Source: Desulfovibrio piger (GTDB lineage Bacteria; Desulfobacterota; Desulfovibrionia; Desulfovibrionales; Desulfovibrionaceae). From it: 53,571 bases of DNA. The position numbers and the translations under genes are program-made. The stretch lies in NCBI RefSeq assembly GCF_012843875.1, contig NZ_JABAFY010000016.1:1-53571 (forward strand), given 5' to 3'. The notes below the pieces were generated by a model. That model was not told the origin of the DNA and did no database searches. It saw nothing but the letters and a program-made list of their open reading frames with translations. Every line of letters begins with the position of its first letter. Positions within the stretch are counted from its first letter, which is position 1. Shown piece by piece: positions 53,142 to 53,571 of the stretch.

Positions 53142-53272
53142 GACCCCGGCCCATATGCGGTGGGTCGGGGTCGTAAAAGATAGTCCGTCGGTGGTAGCCG
53201 TGCACGGGGGCGCGAACCGCGCCGTGCCAGCCCCGGTTTCTGCCTGCCAGCAGGAGCCGGGGTTCCCTTTTT
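53142..53272 (+). terminator. Cluster of three GC-rich hairpins, the last a terminator
   Basis: GACCCCG/CGGGGTC (53142-53148 with 53166-53172); GGCGCG/CGCGCC extended by CACGG/CCGTG (about 53205-53228); and CCCCGG/CCGGGG (53231-53236 with 53257-53262) followed by TTCCCTTTTT. The last can end transcription of the small peptide gene. The whole may be one structured RNA; nothing known is recognised. Confidence 0.55.
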
Positions 53273-53306
53273 ATATAAATCCCTCTCCCCCCTTTGGCAA
53301 GCCTTC

Positions 53307-53451
53307 TCATGGCCGGGCACGCACCAGGTAGCGCACCGCCATATTCACCGGCCTGTTTTCATTTCCTGTTGGCACTACACGAGAAAGATCAAACATGGTG
53401 GTGTGCTTGGTATAACTTCCGCTTCCAATGCCAAAATAGCCGTCAACATAA
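53307..53451 (-). pseudogene. Third tail-collar fragment, cut by an IS element
   Basis: 47 residues on the minus strand, up to the border of the IS at 53452. It ends NRPVNMAVRYLVRARP, the tail-collar C-terminus, like the two other copies. The part before YVDGYFGIGSGSYTKHT is missing, replaced by IS sequence. Whether the rest of the cassette lies beyond the IS cannot be seen. Confidence 0.75.
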
Positions 53452-53571
53452 GAGCGTGTTTGGAAACTCATTTATCAATAATGAAACGTTTCAACAGTAT
53501 GCTTGCCATGGCTATTTGAATCATGGACTCAGACACATCAAGGCGTCGCTCGTAATCCCGCACAAGACGCC
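53452..53571 (-). mobile_element. IS5-family insertion sequence, partial
   Basis: The element begins with the terminal repeat GAGCGTGTTTGGAAACTCA (53452-53470), of the type seen in the IS5/IS427/IS1031 groups, and runs off the window. The transposase stop codon lies in the repeat. The target duplication cannot be checked because the other end is missing. Confidence 0.75.
53468..53571 (-). CDS. IS5-family transposase, C-terminal end only
   Basis: 34 residues are in the window: RLVRDYERRLDVSESMIQIA and then a short hydrophobic and basic tail. The R-DYE-R-SE-MI pattern is the end of DDE transposases of the IS5 family. The gene continues past the right edge. Confidence 0.8.
   Translation of the reverse strand, partial: RLVRDYERRLDVSESMIQIAMASILLKRFIIDK

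Noticed and set aside
51979..53451. Diversity-generating retroelement acting on the tail-collar genes
   Set aside because: No reverse transcriptase or template repeat is present, and the copies differ over whole segments, not at adenines only.
20800..53571. CRISPR array
   Set aside because: No series of regularly spaced short direct repeats is present on either strand.

Overview
The window joins a conserved chromosomal region to the left part of an integrated conjugative element. The host is most likely a Desulfovibrio-like sulfate reducer (Desulfovibrionaceae). I infer this from the high-GC coding style, the make-up of the division cluster and the type of mobile element; no rRNA is present to prove it.

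Positions 1-20760 are chromosomal. A TrmO/TsaA-family tRNA methyltransferase gene (379-801) is followed by a possibly frameshifted small membrane-protein gene. Next comes a complete 15-gene dcw cluster on the minus strand, read from high to low coordinates: mraZ, rsmH, ftsL, ftsI, murE, murF, mraY, murD, ftsW, murG, murC, murB, ftsQ, ftsA, ftsZ. Most of these genes overlap or nearly touch. A promoter overlapped by 10-bp-spaced GTGGG boxes precedes mraZ. A strong intrinsic terminator sits between mraY and murD, splitting the cluster. Three hairpins follow ftsZ. Pyruvate kinase (pyk) is divergent from mraZ, with its own promoter and terminator. tRNA-Gln(CTG) and tRNA-Glu(TTC) follow, and two terminators close this part.

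From about 20800 to the right edge the sequence is an IncP/RP4-like conjugative element, probably an ICE whose left end lies at or just after tRNA-Glu. It starts with an RP4-like oriT (about 20998-21038). Next is a putative replication initiator gene whose leader holds two hairpins with an identical loop and a candidate minus-strand antisense RNA. The transfer genes follow: traK, traL, traM, trbB, trbC, trbD; then a whole type IVb thin-pilus operon (TrbH/PilL fusion, pilN, O, P, Q, R, S, M, V); then the rest of the mating-pair apparatus (VirB1-like, trbE, trbJ, trbL, trbF, trbG, trbI), the coupling protein traG and the peptidase traF. After these come an ArdC-zincin-TOPRIM protein, a type IA topoisomerase and RdgC. 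The relaxase, integrase and prepilin peptidase are not in the window and may lie beyond its right edge.

Four small AT-rich membrane or secreted genes sit at module junctions. Two of them are antisense to the operon, and one overlaps the 5' end of trbL; this last is a good candidate for an entry-exclusion gene.

The right end (51979-53571) holds a secreted tail-collar protein whose C-terminal half is mirrored by a silent inverted cassette. A 17-bp inverted repeat lies in the same reading frame in both, which is the layout of a shufflon-like invertible switch. A third tail-collar fragment is cut by the end of an IS5-family element that runs off the window. A 23-residue hydrophobic peptide gene and a cluster of strong hairpins lie between the cassettes.
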